From Schistosoma haematobium (Eukaryota; Platyhelminthes; Trematoda; Strigeidida; Schistosomatidae), in NCBI RefSeq assembly GCF_000699445.3, contig NC_067196.1:82884364-82948363 (forward strand): a stretch of DNA of 64,000 nucleotides. Direction: 5' to 3'. The stretch's first letter is position 1, and every line of letters starts with the position of its first letter. The position numbers were made by a program, and so were the translations under genes. Below, piece after piece: positions 10,348 to 23,409 of this stretch. The notes beneath the pieces are model-generated. The model searched no databases. It worked only from the letters and a program-made list of their open reading frames with translations, and was not told the origin of the DNA.

Positions 10348-10760
10348 TGTAGAATTATGGTCTACTATGATATTAGTACTGCTCTTATAATAGACCTAAT
10401 CCTAAATTTGTAGATTTGTCATGATATAACTGCCTAATCTATAAGATCTTACGTGGAAGTCACACCATCGACTACACCAACTCACTGTATCGTATCAATT
10501 ACCAATACATGATGTAGAACAAGGTTAGGCTAGAGAAGGAACAATATATTTAATATGAATAGAAGATATAAGGTAACATTCAGATGGACCACGCCTGCAT
10601 GGTCGAGCCATGCCATCCGATCAACTCCAATTCATTCAATTCATTCTCGCGCCTTCTCCATCGTTAGGTATTTATCCGCGTTAAATATTGAATATCTATT
10701 TTTTGAGTAGTCTCGTGTTTAGCTTTGTGGATTGTGCGGTTATTGTTCAATGCCACTACA
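10348..10760. repeat. Left LTR
   Basis: 413 bp, TG...CA ends, about 99% identical to the right LTR. The four mismatches all lie within its first 75 bp or so. Confidence 0.8.
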
Positions 10761-13588
10761 CTACTCTCCCACCAAAATCAACGTGATGTTGGTTCGATAC
10801 CGAATCGGATGGGATCGTCGTGCGCCGAAGGTTACCAAGACTAGGAAGAATCCCCCAGGTAATGATAAGCTGAAAGATAAATCAAAAAGAAAGTGGCAGC
10901 ATCTGGTCGGGAAATACATGTAATAATTTTTAAAAAATCTGCCTTCATGCTTAACACGCTTAAAATGAAAATTTGGGTGAAGATTATTTGAGCTATAAAA
11001 AATGGGGTTACAATAATAATAATAATAATAAAACGATGCGTGTTAATAGCCGTTGGTTAATAACTTAACGTATAGGTAGTAAGTATTTTGTGTTTAGAAA
11101 TATTAAAGCAATGAATATTGTAGAAATGTTAATATTGGTACTAGATTTGGTTTAAATTATGAAACCAATTAACAATTATGCCGGTAACACGTCCATATGT
11201 GATTTCCAATTGCATCTGTATTAGTAGGCTAACTGAAAGAACAAAAGTATTACCATGGAAAAGAATTCCAACTAGTGTTCCAGTTAGTTTGATACGGTTT
11301 ATTTAGTTACGGGGAGATTTTCTCAACCTCGTTTTTACTTGACCGTGATAGAATTTATTAATACTACTAATACACATGAATGGTTAGTAAAACAAAATTT
11401 CAATACATGAGTGATACTTATATGAGTTTTAGACAGATAGCTAAGAACAAATCGTTAAACATGAGTGTATTCGTAAGAGACATGCTCTAGACTCAATGTT
11501 CTGATCTGCGGCAGACTATTTATTTATATTTATACTTGCTGGCTGATTGGGCATACAAGTTAGTTGCAAGTATGCAGTTTATCATAAGGCGGAATACGAT
11601 TTAATTGAGATATAGTGGTTATACGTTATTGAAATCAGTTAGGCCTATGTGTCATATTACTAGGTGATGTGGTGCTGCAGGATGTATTCGGCTAAATAAG
11701 CTTTTACAAAATGATTAACAATGAGAGATGCTCATGTGATTATCAGGAAGAACACAAGTTGTAACCAAGGAGAGTACACTCCCAACTCACGTCTATGATA
11801 ATGGCTTGAACCTTAGTCAGTGTTGGGGTAAATTCGACATTGATGTTTTCAGTTTGCAGGAGATTTGCTCGACTGCTTATATTGATTATTTGCATGCATT
11901 ATTGTGTCGCTAAACCTCCAACTAGACTGACAAGGTTTTGAGATATTTGCTGAATGAGCAACAGATAGAGAAACATACTGTAATCATCTGTAGTGAATGG
12001 AGATAAAAGAAAAACAACACTGGTGATAATTTTAAGTCGATTTGCTGACCGGTTATGTTAATAGTTTCATTAATTTTATCAATCATATTACGTGATTGTC
12101 AAGTCATGACAATGTTTTATGACGATATCCTGAAGCTACTATGTTTAACTAGTTATAGTGTTGATTGAGGATTAGCCAGTGGAAAAATAGGTATTGTTGC
12201 TTTAGGTGATTCAAAATTATCAGAAATTTGTAACGTTACATAATCTGAGGCGCCTAATTATATTATAAATTTCAATTTAGAAATATTCGTTTAGTGTTAA
12301 TTTTAGTAGGCTGAGTTTTGACTTTAAACGTCTGTTTAGCAAACAGCTACCTGAGGATTTAGTTACTTTACTAGTGTAGTTGATAGTACCTAAATTTTTA
12401 ATCTTATTATCTAAACTATGTTCGCATTTTAGGCTGCTAATATGATAAACCAATCCATAAACCCCAAATACGACTAGCAACAACGACTATGATGGGTTTA
12501 TTGATAAATGTTAAAGGCGATTCAGATGATTTCTAAATTCAAATGATATGAAGATATAGTAAAACGTATGTATGGGCCAGGTTAACATGCAGGTTGTTGA
12601 CGTATATGACAATTTGAAAATAATGAACATGATCAGAAAGATAATTTTAAAGTTAAGACTGCTTATGAAACTTCAGGCAAGAATATGACGCGTTATAAAC
12701 AATCCGCAAGAAGTTAATGCATTTAGCCTAGGGACACTTACAAATATATGGCAAAAGCAACTAGAAAACATATACATGTTAAGTACAAAAAGTCATTAAG
12801 TAAAATAGTTGAACTCGCCTGGGTTATTTTTGAAAATTAGATTACTCAGTGGACGACATATATAACGCCATTCGTGAGTAGTAATGCTCCAAAAGCATCC
12901 AGAATAAAACATGCAGTATGGCAATGACTTCCAGGGTGCTTGATGCTGTCGAAGTTTTTGGGACTCACTCTGATCAGAACAACTGAATGAATCCAGATAA
13001 TTGTGTGTGCCATTGAATGAGCCGTCTAAAATGAACTTATGATTGCAGGAAACTTATAGCTGGAACTCACCGTATTTTTTTGGAGAAGTGTCACCCTTGT
13101 TGTTTGGCAATGGAACTCGAGAATATGAAATTAGGCAGGCAGTGGTCGGAAGAAAAGATATTACAAGATAGTGCATAGTTTATAAACAGGATGAGGTGTT
13201 AAGTGAAGGAACACTGAGAACTAGATCGAGATAACTATTTAGTCCTTGATTGCATTGTTAGTTAGTGTATATTTACACTATTTACAGGTCATATTTGCTA
13301 GAGCTTGATGTTTAAACAAGACTATGTCGCTGAAGCATGTAAATGCTATTAAAGCTTGTTAACGTACCATCAAAACTAATTACTTAATATAGGCGACCAG
13401 TTTTTATTACCGCTTGAGCTAGTATGTCATGAGAGCTAATCAATATAACCTTATGATAATACTTGTGAGCATTAATCACAGGACTATTAGAATACTGCGT
13501 TAACATAAATATAAAATCGATCGAGAAAGTTGAAGTGGAAATAAGGATTATTTGTAATAGGTTGCATTTCTTTAGTCGGGCTTACCAA
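10761..13588. other. Interior of the LTR element, no recognisable genes
   Basis: 2.8 kb of AT-rich sequence containing a short (AAT)n run at about 11010-11030. One frame runs from the left LTR into the interior (10732-10923, 63 codons) and is rich in Lys and Arg. Another 68-codon frame lies on the minus strand at 12277-12483. Neither resembles Gag, protease or reverse transcriptase. Confidence 0.6.
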
Positions 13589-14001
13589 TGTAGAACTATG
13601 GTCTACTATGATATTAGTACTGCTCTAATAATAGACCTAATCCTAAAATTGTAGCTTTGTCATGATATAACTGCCTAATCTATAAGATCTTACGTGGAAG
13701 TCACACCATCGACTACACCAACTCACTGTATCGTATCAATTACCAATACATGATGTAGAACAAGGTTAGGCTAGAGAAGGAACAATATATTTAATATGAA
13801 TAGAAGATATAAGGTAACATTCAGATGGACCACGCCTGCATGGTCGAGCCATGCCATCCGATCAACTCCAATTCATTCAATTCATTCTCGCGCCTTCTCC
13901 ATCGTTAGGTATTTATCCGCGTTAAATATTGAATATCTATTTTTTGAGTAGTCTCGTGTTTAGCTTTGTGGATTGTGCGGTTATTGTTCAATGCCACTAC
14001 A
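13589..14001. repeat. Right LTR
   Basis: 413 bp, matches 10348-10760. The sequence immediately after it starts with the AATC target duplication. Confidence 0.8.
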
Positions 14002-14005
14002 AATC

Positions 14006-16380
14006 TACCCAAAAATATTTATTTTTACCTACCTTGATGGTCTTATTTCTTCTGTTATCGATACGTGCCTTCATTATTTGTCCAAATGTACCTTCTTTCC
14101 CCAAACTCCCTTGGTCAAGTACTTGTAAGTTTTTGACATTATAATAAAGCCTTGAAATGATATTTCATACTTATTTAGTTCAAATTTCAAACCGAAGGTT
14201 TTATGCGACAGAAACTCGATAATAAATCATTCATTTGGTGTGATTACGACATTCCGAACTGATGCATACATTTCCCATGTTCTGAACTTATATATTAGGT
14301 TTTAGGGTTCTGAAGAAAAACAAGAATCATTTCATTTTCAATATTGGTTGTACATAGTAAATGTGACATTCACTTGGTTTCTCTACTTCAGAACCAATAA
14401 TAAATGAAGAAACATGATTTTTATTAAATCGATAGCGAAAAGTGCATTCCTGATAACAAATAGTTATTGGACGGGGTATTTTTTTTAGGAAATCCAATCC
14501 AATATCTCTAATGATATTTAAATTGGCCTCATTAATTGTTTTAAGAAGCCTACGATATAGTTTGAGCTATTACTCGGTAGATATTACAAAGCATGAAATT
14601 ATGTAGTATCAACTACATTAAGTTTATTAAAAACAACAGGAGAATTCTTGGGAGCTTCTCAGCTACGCTAAACAGCTATATTAAAATCAGATAATTATTA
14701 AATAGAAATATGTAGAATGACCTAAGAGATTTTGCAAAGGCCATCGGTCAACCTGAGCAAAATAATTTTTTCATAGTTCAAATAAGAAGAAACATGTTTG
14801 AATATTCCGGTTTTGGTACCTGAATAAAATTCCGATTTAATAAATGAATACAAGAAAACGTGCCTAAAGAAACACTTAGAAGAGATTTTTTATTTTCAAT
14901 AATCACTATTATTTGCCGTTTCACAGGATAAAAATAGTTCCTTTTAAATGTTGTTTTCTAAATCAAGCCTAGTAATGATATACAACTTCACAATATTAAA
15001 CTAACTTTATTCTATAGTTATGATATGAAATCTGATATGACTGTTCATATAAACAACATTAATTTAGCGGTAACAAGTTCTATCTTCTTTAGAATGAATG
15101 AAAAAAGAGGGAAATTTACCAATATCATGTTGTGTTTATTAATGTTTATAAACAATCGTTTTGTTCAATCGAACAAGTTTTGAAAATATGGACAAACAGG
15201 AAAAGAAGTGATGTTACTAAGGGATAATAGGTATAATCAAATTAATATCACCAAGGATACTAAAAGAAAAGAAGGTCAAATTTTCGTTGAACCACATAAC
15301 TAATAAACAGTTTCATCTTTTAAAAAAGTTATTTTATCTAAAACTGGAAAATCAATTTAACATTGTGAAGATAAAGATAAATAATGAAAATAATTACTGT
15401 ACAAATCAGAAAACACTTAACTTGATGACGAATATTACTTCAAAGAGTTCATTTTAAAATTAATACAATGTATACGTCATTGAAATGTCGAAAAGATAAC
15501 TGTTTCTTAGACATTCTAACCACTTGTTTACTGTTTGCTACATTGGGGAAATATGACATGTTCATGTGGTTGGCCAAGGAATGGCTTTAATTTCTACGGA
15601 TTGAGGCACACACAATTAGTGTCCTAATTTTCTAAAGGATATATATAAATGGATTAACGTGCATGTCGATTCGATTAATCAATAAACATCCTTCATCACT
15701 GTTGGGATTTTTACTCGAGTAATCGGTCGAACTCGTGTGCACGAAGATTGGATTTTAGTGCTCACTCTCGAACACTGTACATTACAACACTAATTAGATG
15801 GTAAATTGAATTTGACTATAACCTCAGTCTACATTACTCGACACAAGTGTGAAATGACGGCGTATAGCATAACTTCTTTTGATTTCCAATGGTTTTTTGA
15901 TCATTGAAACCGGAGACAGGACAGTTGTCCTCTTATATTTAGTGTGTATTTTGAAAAAGATAAAATAAAGTTTTTATGATCACATTTCTCTTATTATATA
16001 GCGTAGTATATGTGAGTTAGTTTATAGTTTTATAGATAGATTCCTTATTTGTTAAGAATATTAATACAGCAAATTTTAATCAAACAATTGACCATATATA
16101 TTTAACAAAACCGTCATGAGAGAATTTACGAAATGCACGTAATATTTTATCATTAAGCTAAACAATGAATGTGTAACCCTGAAACCGAAAACTTCAGATT
16201 AAGGTGTATTTTAAATGATAATCAATATCGTTTACGTCAAACTATACTTTCTAATACGAAAATAATAATAAATTAACTAGAGCTCAATTTATGAAGCATA
16301 TATTATAATGTTTGGATCGTTATGCCAAGTCACTGCAAAAAAAGAGAAGACATAGTAATAAGGAAGACAAACATTTTCAG
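14006..16380. other. Intergenic AT-rich DNA
   Basis: 2.4 kb with many short homopolymer runs. I see no coding exon, RNA gene or repeat family that I can name. Confidence 0.5.
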
Positions 16381-16640
16381 ATGAAGGTTTTATGGAAGTT
16401 TTAGTAATTTAATCATTGAATTCATGAATCATTTGAAGCTAGATCACCATGAAAAACCTGGAAGCACTGGACGGTCGCTTCGTTATAGTATGGGTTCGAA
16501 TCTCGTGGGGTGGGGTCGTGGATGCACATTACTGACGAGTTCCACACTAGGACGAAATGGCCTTCCAGTGCTTCCAGGTTTTCCATGGTGGTCTAGCTTC
16601 AATTGACTCATGAATTCAACTATTATATTAGTGCATTGTA
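16381..16640. mobile_element. SINE-HH fold-back pair (head to head)
   Basis: The left arm (about 16420-16480) is the 3' end of SINE-HH on the minus strand, reading TTGAAGCTAGATCACCATG and then the CCTGGAAGCACTGGACGG region. The right arm (about 16490-16620) is a plus-strand 3' part with GGTTCGAATC (B-box-like, here in the sense arm), a hammerhead-like segment with CTGACGA and GACGAAAT, and the same terminal sequence inverted. The core residues are kept but stem I of this hammerhead is poorly paired. Together the arms can form a hairpin of about 60 bp. Confidence 0.75.
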
Positions 16641-17081
16641 TAAATGTAATTATTAAGACTATTATTTATGTGTTGACGATAAGTCAGTTTTGGTGTAAAT
16701 GAGATTTTTATCATTGATAGGATTTTAAATATTTTATTTTTTCAACTAGGTATTATCTGTTCAAGGTAATGAAGTGGACTTGTCAAACATAATTTAATTT
16801 ACATATACAATCAACTTTCAACATCTCAATATAACTATAAGTTACCTTTAATTCATTAGTGTTATTACACTAGTAATATATGATGTAATTTATATATTGC
16901 TTCTTCACTTGCTGACGTTAGTCATTGTTGTGTGAAAATATATTTCAAGTTGTGAATTGTTGGGTTCAAACTCACCACATCAAACGTATCATACTGTCCA
17001 TAATCCATATTTTACTACAAGATTTTTATATTGAAACAATCGTAGTTAATAAAAAAAACTAAACTTCACTTGTATATATAG

Positions 17082-17612
17082 CCCCCAAATGCCCTGGTAC
17101 GGTCGAGAGTGAGAAGAGTCCGCTCTCCCTCTCCAAATGCTCTCACATGGCCATGCGTATATTGCCTCTGCAAAGGAAGTCATACTCACTACCTTCTCGG
17201 GGTACGAGTGTTCTTCACGAAATTGAGAGGACAAAAAACGAATGTCCGGTGCTTTAACCGGGTTGGTGGATATGGAGAGTCTACCTAGAGGAGTTGGAAA
17301 ACCTTCATTCCAAACCAATGGTGCACATGGGCTCCAGTGTCCTAAATGAGCAAATGGCGTATGAATCAATCGTTGGTCACCGGCTACCATGAGACTGCAT
17401 CTCCTTACGTTGCTCCACTGTCTTGTGGATCAGACCTTCAGGTCGAAGGCTCCTGGTGTGGTCCCTTAGGAAGACCACCTGCTTCGGTTTGGGCACCCGG
17501 GTAGTATCACAGCCCTCGCACATATCAAATGAGATTTGTGTGGCACATATGTATTTGGTGCCTCCTTGTACCAATATCTATGTGTTAAAATAAATAAATA
17601 AATAATGTATAT
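17082..17612 (+). mobile_element. AAAT-tailed retroposon, full length
   Basis: Runs from GCCCCCAAATGCCCTGG to TGTACCAATATCTATGTG and an AAATAAATAAATAAAT tail. TGTATAT occurs just before the start and just after the tail, a possible short target duplication. The antisense open frames 17046-17390 and 17377-17574 recur in other copies. Confidence 0.75.
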
Positions 17613-20484
17613 CAATAATATGCATTTACATTACAAAGGTTACTATGTAGTCAACTAATAATGATAAGTTGTAAACACCAATCTTCAATAACTGACCAAC
17701 AAGTCAGTAATAAACTTAGTCGCATAATTTAACCACTACTATTTCAAGGTGAAGTGTTTTCATCAATACAATGTAAACTGTAAATTATCCAATGTAGTTT
17801 GTGTATTATTATCACTTGACATATTCTGATGTAGTTTTGTTCATCCACCTGAGCTACAAATCTTCTCCACTTGACATATTCATTTGATAAATGTGTTTCT
17901 CTTGAATATGTACAACAATTTGTCAAATGATCCATTGGAATTCATAGTATTTTAGTAAAAACTCATAAAACATTATACGTATTCAAATGAATGCTTATTA
18001 TCTCTACGTTTTCCTAAAGTATGAAATATTGTATATTTGTTTTAGTTTCAACTTGGTACGTATATATTTTAGTTTAACAGAATTCAACTATTTATGAAAT
18101 AATCTATGCTCTTTAGAAAAATAACATGTAAATGGAGGATTGTTATGAGAACAAAACTAAAAGTTATCGTTTTATATGACCTGAAAATAGTGTACAGTAA
18201 ATAATTGTGGTAAAGTTATTATATGGAGTGCAATCAATTTCTTTTCTTAAACAATGTTAAAGGTCCTACTTGCCTTTTATTTTCAACAGTATTATTGAAA
18301 ATTTCGCCACAATGGTATACCAACTATGGTTTATATCTGATATCAAGGCTGAACAACTGTCAATGGATATGTTATGAGATTAAAATTTTAAATATTTTTA
18401 CCGTTTTGAAATCTGATTATTTAACCGGTTATCTGCTTGATTCCTAATCTAAGCAACTGAACCAATGAGGCAGCTTTTTTCCTGAAAGGTGAAATCTGAA
18501 GAAATTTACTAAGCTTAGTGATAACTTTATCTATACTAGTGCAGAATTAATGAATATACTACTGTAAATACCTGTAAACTATCATCGTAGGATATGATTT
18601 TTTTTTTACTTATAGACGTAGTAATGACAGATCAAGTACCTTGAGACTATGAATTTAGTGGAATGGGATATTTGTCAAATAATCTATGACCTAATGAAAT
18701 ATCTACGAGAGCTTTGCCAATAAAGTTCTATAATACAATTGATAACAAAGAAAAATCAGATGTAGATAACTGATATATAAAACTATGTGATGACATGTTG
18801 TAAGTAGAAAGAAAGTTACTCTAACTTACTAAACTGTAATGAAATGAGTTAAATACTTTAGGTATAAATCACGTGTTTCAAACATTCAATGATACGTGTA
18901 AATGGATGGTATTGATAAAATACATTTAAAGTTCTTAAAACGTAGGAGAGTAATTCTGAGGTTGTCATTATTATCATACTTTGAAGTTTCCACGAAATTG
19001 TTAATACAATTGAGATTCACTTTTAACCGGGCATATTTGATAAACAAAGTATGCATTTGAATAAATTTATATATATATAAATCTAAATAGCCAAAGTTGC
19101 GGTAAAACTCTTATGCAATCGACCGGCAGCCTGCTCAAATATCTGGGCTACTTGTTCCTGCTATCTAGATATTTCAACGAGTTATCTGTTTTTGCTTGTT
19201 TTAACACATCATTATGTATATTAATCGCATAACCTATTCAGACGTGTTTATGGAAATTTTACGACCTTTCTTTGTACAAGTACAATAAGAGAAATCGTGG
19301 TGGCTGGCAAAATGAGTTGAAAAGGATGAACATTATTCAGATATCGATTATTGAACTGGTAACGTGGTGTATGCTACCTATGTCGACAGATATAAGCAGC
19401 ATGTAACATCAGTCGAAGTGGAAACCTTGGCAGCAGTAGGCTAAGAAGATCAAGTTGAAGAAAAAACAGAAACGGAAACAGAAAAGAATTGTGAACCGAA
19501 AGAAACATACAGAATGAGGAGGGGAAATAATCGATCTTTGCAAATAAAGTATTCAATATATGGTTCTCATATCTTATCAAAAGATTCTGTAATTTCGTGC
19601 TAAAATACGTTGATTGTCCCTACTTGTGTCTTTGTTCATTATATTAACGTCTAACTGGCGTTCACTTAATATTTATCGTCAGGATCAATCTAGAAGTAAG
19701 GAAAAGAAACTTGTTGGAATACTTTGTGCTTAGAATTCTATATTGTACCAAAAATATAATACTGAATGAATAAAATCATTAATAATAATAATAATAATAA
19801 CCATACATCACTTAGTGATAAGAACTGGATAAAATCTGTTTATAAAGAATTCCATTTGTTCAGATAAGTAACATAGGACAGAACATAAGAGTTTGATTTT
19901 TATTATCGTGAACATCTTTAATCTGTGGAACAAAAGTTAGTTCAATTTTGTAATTGAATACAAAAGACAATGCTTCTGGAAGTAAGTGTGATGAAAAAAA
20001 TGTCCTGTATAATGATTTTAGCTTGGAAAACGATCCATGTTGTTAGCACTTGAGAGTCAGTCAATGTAATCTTCACTTAACATTTGTCAAACATTTCCTG
20101 AACGGACTAAATCTTGTCTCTAGTTAATAATTTAGAGCCATTCATTATCGAGTTACTGGATCTTTAGTTTGAAATTTCTTCAGAAAATAACGTACATGCC
20201 AGTTAATATTTGTCTATATATCAAGCGATATTTTTAAATTGTTATTAATATTATTCTTAATGATATTTTTTTCCAGTTGGCATGAATTCTTTCCACGTCA
20301 TTTCAATGTAGAATAGTCCGGAACGGCGAAAGAAACCACTATTATATTTTGAAAAGTAAAGCGATCTGAGTTAATAAACTTCAAATACCTTACTACCATT
20401 CTTATTAAATGTCTTTTCTTTTTACAATAAAGTGGTACATACGTATTTTTAGCATTCATTACACACTATTCGAAAGATACTCAT
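17613..20484. other. Intergenic, mostly unrecognised
   Basis: Contains a fragment of the hairpin repeat family near 17824-17870 (CCACCTGAGCTACAAATCTT), a piece of the GGGACAAT family near 19575-19640, and a shared element around 19705-19770 that recurs at 21655-21720 (ATTCTATATTGTACCAAAA). No gene recognised. Confidence 0.5.
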
Positions 20485-20820
20485 TAAATTTGTTTTTATA
20501 TTGTAATTTCAATAGTTGAGATCCTGAGTCAATTGAAGCTAGACCACCATGGAAAACCTGGAAGCAACGGATGGCCGTTTCGTCCTATTGTGGGACTCCT
20601 CAGCAGTATGCATCCACGATTTCACCTCGCAAGATTCGAACCCAGGACCTATCAGTTCCGTGCGCGACCGCGGATATGCACTTCCGAGGAGTCCCACAAT
20701 AGGATGAAACGACTGCCTAGTGCTTCCAGGTCTTCAATTGTGGTCTAGTTTCAACTGACTCATGATTTCAACTATTGAAATTACTATAATATCCACAAAA
20801 TCCCCTTCTGATATTATATT
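20485..20820. mobile_element. SINE-HH fold-back pair (head to head)
   Basis: Left arm on the minus strand (about 20525-20660) with the hammerhead region and a complemented B box (ATTCGAACCC). Right arm on the plus strand (about 20670-20815), ending CAACTATTGAAATTACTATA then ATATCCACAAAATCCCC. In the left arm the catalytic core (CTGAGGA, GACGAAAC) is intact but stem I is mismatched. In the right arm CTGAGGA has become CCGAGGA. Confidence 0.8.
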
Positions 20821-21779
20821 GTACTTGAATATGAGAAGTATTCCATTTTGAAATAGCATTTTCTTATCAGTAATCAGTTTAACAAAATAGAAGGTTAAAT
20901 TATTAAAGATTTCTATCGTTACACATCTACAGTTTTATATATTCATTTATTAATGTAGGGAAGAAAAGTACACAGTTTCGTTATATTTAATTTAATGCCA
21001 AAAATCCTAAATTTATATAAGTATCATAGTGTTTGGTTATAATTTATATTATGCTTTTAGTATAGTTATTTTTACACATCAATATCTGACAATAAGTTAG
21101 ACCGTAATCGATGTGATATCCACTGTTTACAATGGTATAATCCTAACTGATTGAAAGACCATATACTGGCAGTGGTGCTACAGTATTTATTATTTTGTAA
21201 CTAATGATGAAAATACTAAATGTTGTATGGTAACCTTGAAATGACTAAATAAACATCTATTATATCCGTAAAAACGCTTTATAGATTTATGCTGAAAAAA
21301 ATTATTCATTGATAAAACTGATAAGTAAACCAAGTTGTCTGTCAATCACTTTAACCTTCTCATATTTTATTTGATTGATATAAACTGACTGAAGTTGTTA
21401 ATATGAACAGTTGGATCCTGATCTATGGGTATTGAGCTCTCTATGTAATTCCAAATGTTCTGACTTGTTTCATGTATAGATTAGAATGTGTGGACTACTG
21501 TGAATTCCCAAACAATTGTAACGAACAGGTTGTTAGAGTTAACCTAGTCAATAGTCTGTATTCTTAAACATGTCTCTAAGTTGAAAAGTTGTAAAGATCC
21601 AGATATTTTGTCACTATTTTTTCTTCTTTCCTTTGTTGTTTTTGTAAAAGAAATTTGTTGAAATACCTCGTGCTGAGAATTCTATATTGTACCAAAATAG
21701 AATATTGAATAAAACCATTTGTTGTGTCTTTATGAGCCGCTAGTTATCACGTAATCTATTCGCCAATCAAAATACGACT

Positions 21780-22030
21780 TATTCGCTCTTATATTGTACT
21801 AAACTAATGACGTCCGACCGGTCTGATCAGCCTAGTGTCCTCTTGACCCGTTTCTCGCCTAGCCTGTCCAGCTGAGTTCAGAATGCCAACAACAGCCTCC
21901 ACTATACGAATCATTTATTTCAGACATACTGGGTTTATATATTAACCAAACAGACCGCAACGCACCATGAAATAGGAAATAACATTCATACACAATAAAG
22001 CCAAAAGGTGGCTGTGAACGTGGGAGACAG
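21780..22030. repeat. Dispersed repeat, related copy at 30225-30410
   Basis: Shares the order CTGTCCAGC, CAGCTGAGT or CAGTTGAGT, ACAGCCTC, GAATCATT, TTCAGACATACT or TTCAAACATACT, ACCAAACA and CGCACCATGAAATAG with the 30-kb copy. It may be part of an LTR or of an untranslated region of an LTR element. I cannot define its ends. Confidence 0.5.
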
Positions 22031-22424
22031 TAATTGATAAAATGAGTATAATTTAAGAACAGTAAATCGTACAATAATAATCAATACGTCAAAACGAAGC
22101 TTATAATAAGGGGAATATAGATATATATAATCTAGCCACTAGACAGATATATAATAAGAATATATAGATAATATTAGTCCATTAATAGGTCTCAGAAGTT
22201 ACTCGTACTTTAATCTTCACTAGGATATAACACCATTAATAATAATAATGGCAATAATAATTGTTAAATAGCTACACAGTCCACTATGATTTTCAATGAT
22301 TCTTCAGTTGAAATAGGTCAATGATAAAAAATATTAATTACAACTTACACAACTGTTTACAATTCATCATTACAAAGCCTTTAATTAGGACATATGAATA
22401 AATGTCAACCAACTTAAAACGTAC

Positions 22425-22504
22425 CAAGTGAACAGCACAAATATTATAGTAAACCAAATCATATTCTTCACGATATTGATAGTGATTCTCTTCATCCCCC
22501 CCTT
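22425..22504 (-). other. Possible orphan exon (80 bp)
   Basis: On the minus strand a strong pyrimidine tract and CAG (22507-22505) precede 80 bp that are open in one frame, encoding GGDEENHYQYREEYDLVYYN and a few more residues, followed by a GTACGT donor. I do not recognise the peptide and see no neighbouring exons, so this may be chance. Confidence 0.2.
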
Positions 22505-22959
22505 CTGAAAAAAAGAAATAAACAGTAATATACTAATTAAAATGGACATTAAAGTATTTAGACTAGAATGATTGATCAAATAATCAAATAGTAATACAAA
22601 TACATGTCTTGAGGTTAGTATGCATGTATGTGGGTATGTGTTTGGGCGTTCGTACGGTTGTGGGTTTGTTTGTACACAGTAGTTGCGTAGGCATATAATG
22701 TAGTTTAGAAAACCCATAAATAATTTTACATGTTATCTATTTTTGAAGTAATATTTATTTATAGAACATGAGATTAGTTGAGGTGAAAAATGTTGAAATT
22801 GTATTATCAAATAAATTTAGTCATTTTTTGAAGATTAGAAATGTTTAAATTCACTTGGTATTGTTTACTTGAATCTTCTTTTTAATGTTGCAATCGATCA
22901 GTCTTTTATTGGCATAGATGAATACTGTGTTTATTGCCTCTATATTGCTTTCATTCACA

Positions 22960-23200
22960 AGCATTATAAATAAAGATGGATGAAGGATAGCAGTGAAATC
23001 TAGGACGTACAAGTAAGTGGATATCAGGAGTAAGTAACTAAGTGAATAACGCGATGGCGTTTGAAGCGAACAGTACTGGATTCGAGTTTCAGAGTGAACA
23101 TCAACTCTGAGATGCATATCCATCCACCTGACGAGTTCTAAATAGGACAAAACGCGATTCCCGGATTCCATTGTTAGTCACCATCCACCTCTGCTTATTA
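22960..23200 (+). mobile_element. Second hammerhead SINE family (Sm-alpha-like), copy 1
   Basis: The sequence TACTGGATTCGAGTTTCAGA (B-box-like) is followed by GTGAACATCAACTCTGAGAT and then a hammerhead-like region at about 23118-23170. The core half CTGACGA (23128-23134), stem II around TAAATA and the 3' half are present. The second core half reads GGACAAAAC where an active ribozyme has GGACGAAAC. The layout corresponds to the known Sm-alpha type of schistosome hammerhead retroposon. Confidence 0.7.
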
Positions 23201-23409
23201 GAAATGTTTGTTTCAATGCTTATTGAGACTGTTGTTTAATTTATAAGACATAATATGCTGACTGACGGAATGTTTCTTACTGGATGTGGTGTTATTTTCC
23301 ATGAAAGATTTAAATCTGATATCATTCATAAGAATCTTATTTCTATCACTAACCAAATACATCATACGAAGTAGCTGAGGACTCCATTAAGTTCTGTAAT
23401 CAATGATCT

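Larger units (their letters stand above)
10348..14001. mobile_element. Complete non-coding (non-autonomous) LTR retrotransposon
   Basis: Two direct repeats of 413 bp (10348-10760 and 13589-14001) begin TGTAGAA and end CCACTACA, giving the TG...CA termini of LTRs. They differ at four positions that I can count. The 4-bp sequence AATC stands immediately outside both ends (10344-10347 and 14002-14005), as expected for a target-site duplication. The 2828-bp interior has no gag or pol similarity, and its longest open frames are about 60-70 codons. This fits a non-autonomous element (LARD-like) mobilised by a related autonomous family. I could not find a convincing primer-binding site or polypurine tract next to the LTRs, so strand is not assigned. 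Confidence 0.75.

Noticed and set aside
10348..14001. Simple segmental duplication instead of an LTR element
   Set aside because: The exact TG...CA ends and the matching AATC on both outer flanks are better explained by LTR retrotransposition, although a 4-bp match alone could be chance.
22385..22717. A 110-codon membrane-like frame on the minus strand
   Set aside because: No homology that I recognise. Hydrophobic Ile/Phe/Leu peptides arise by chance in AT-rich DNA, and a different frame of the same stretch has exon-like splice sites.
22851..23171. A 106-codon frame on the minus strand
   Set aside because: It is antisense to the Sm-alpha-like hammerhead SINE and its flank, with no independent support.
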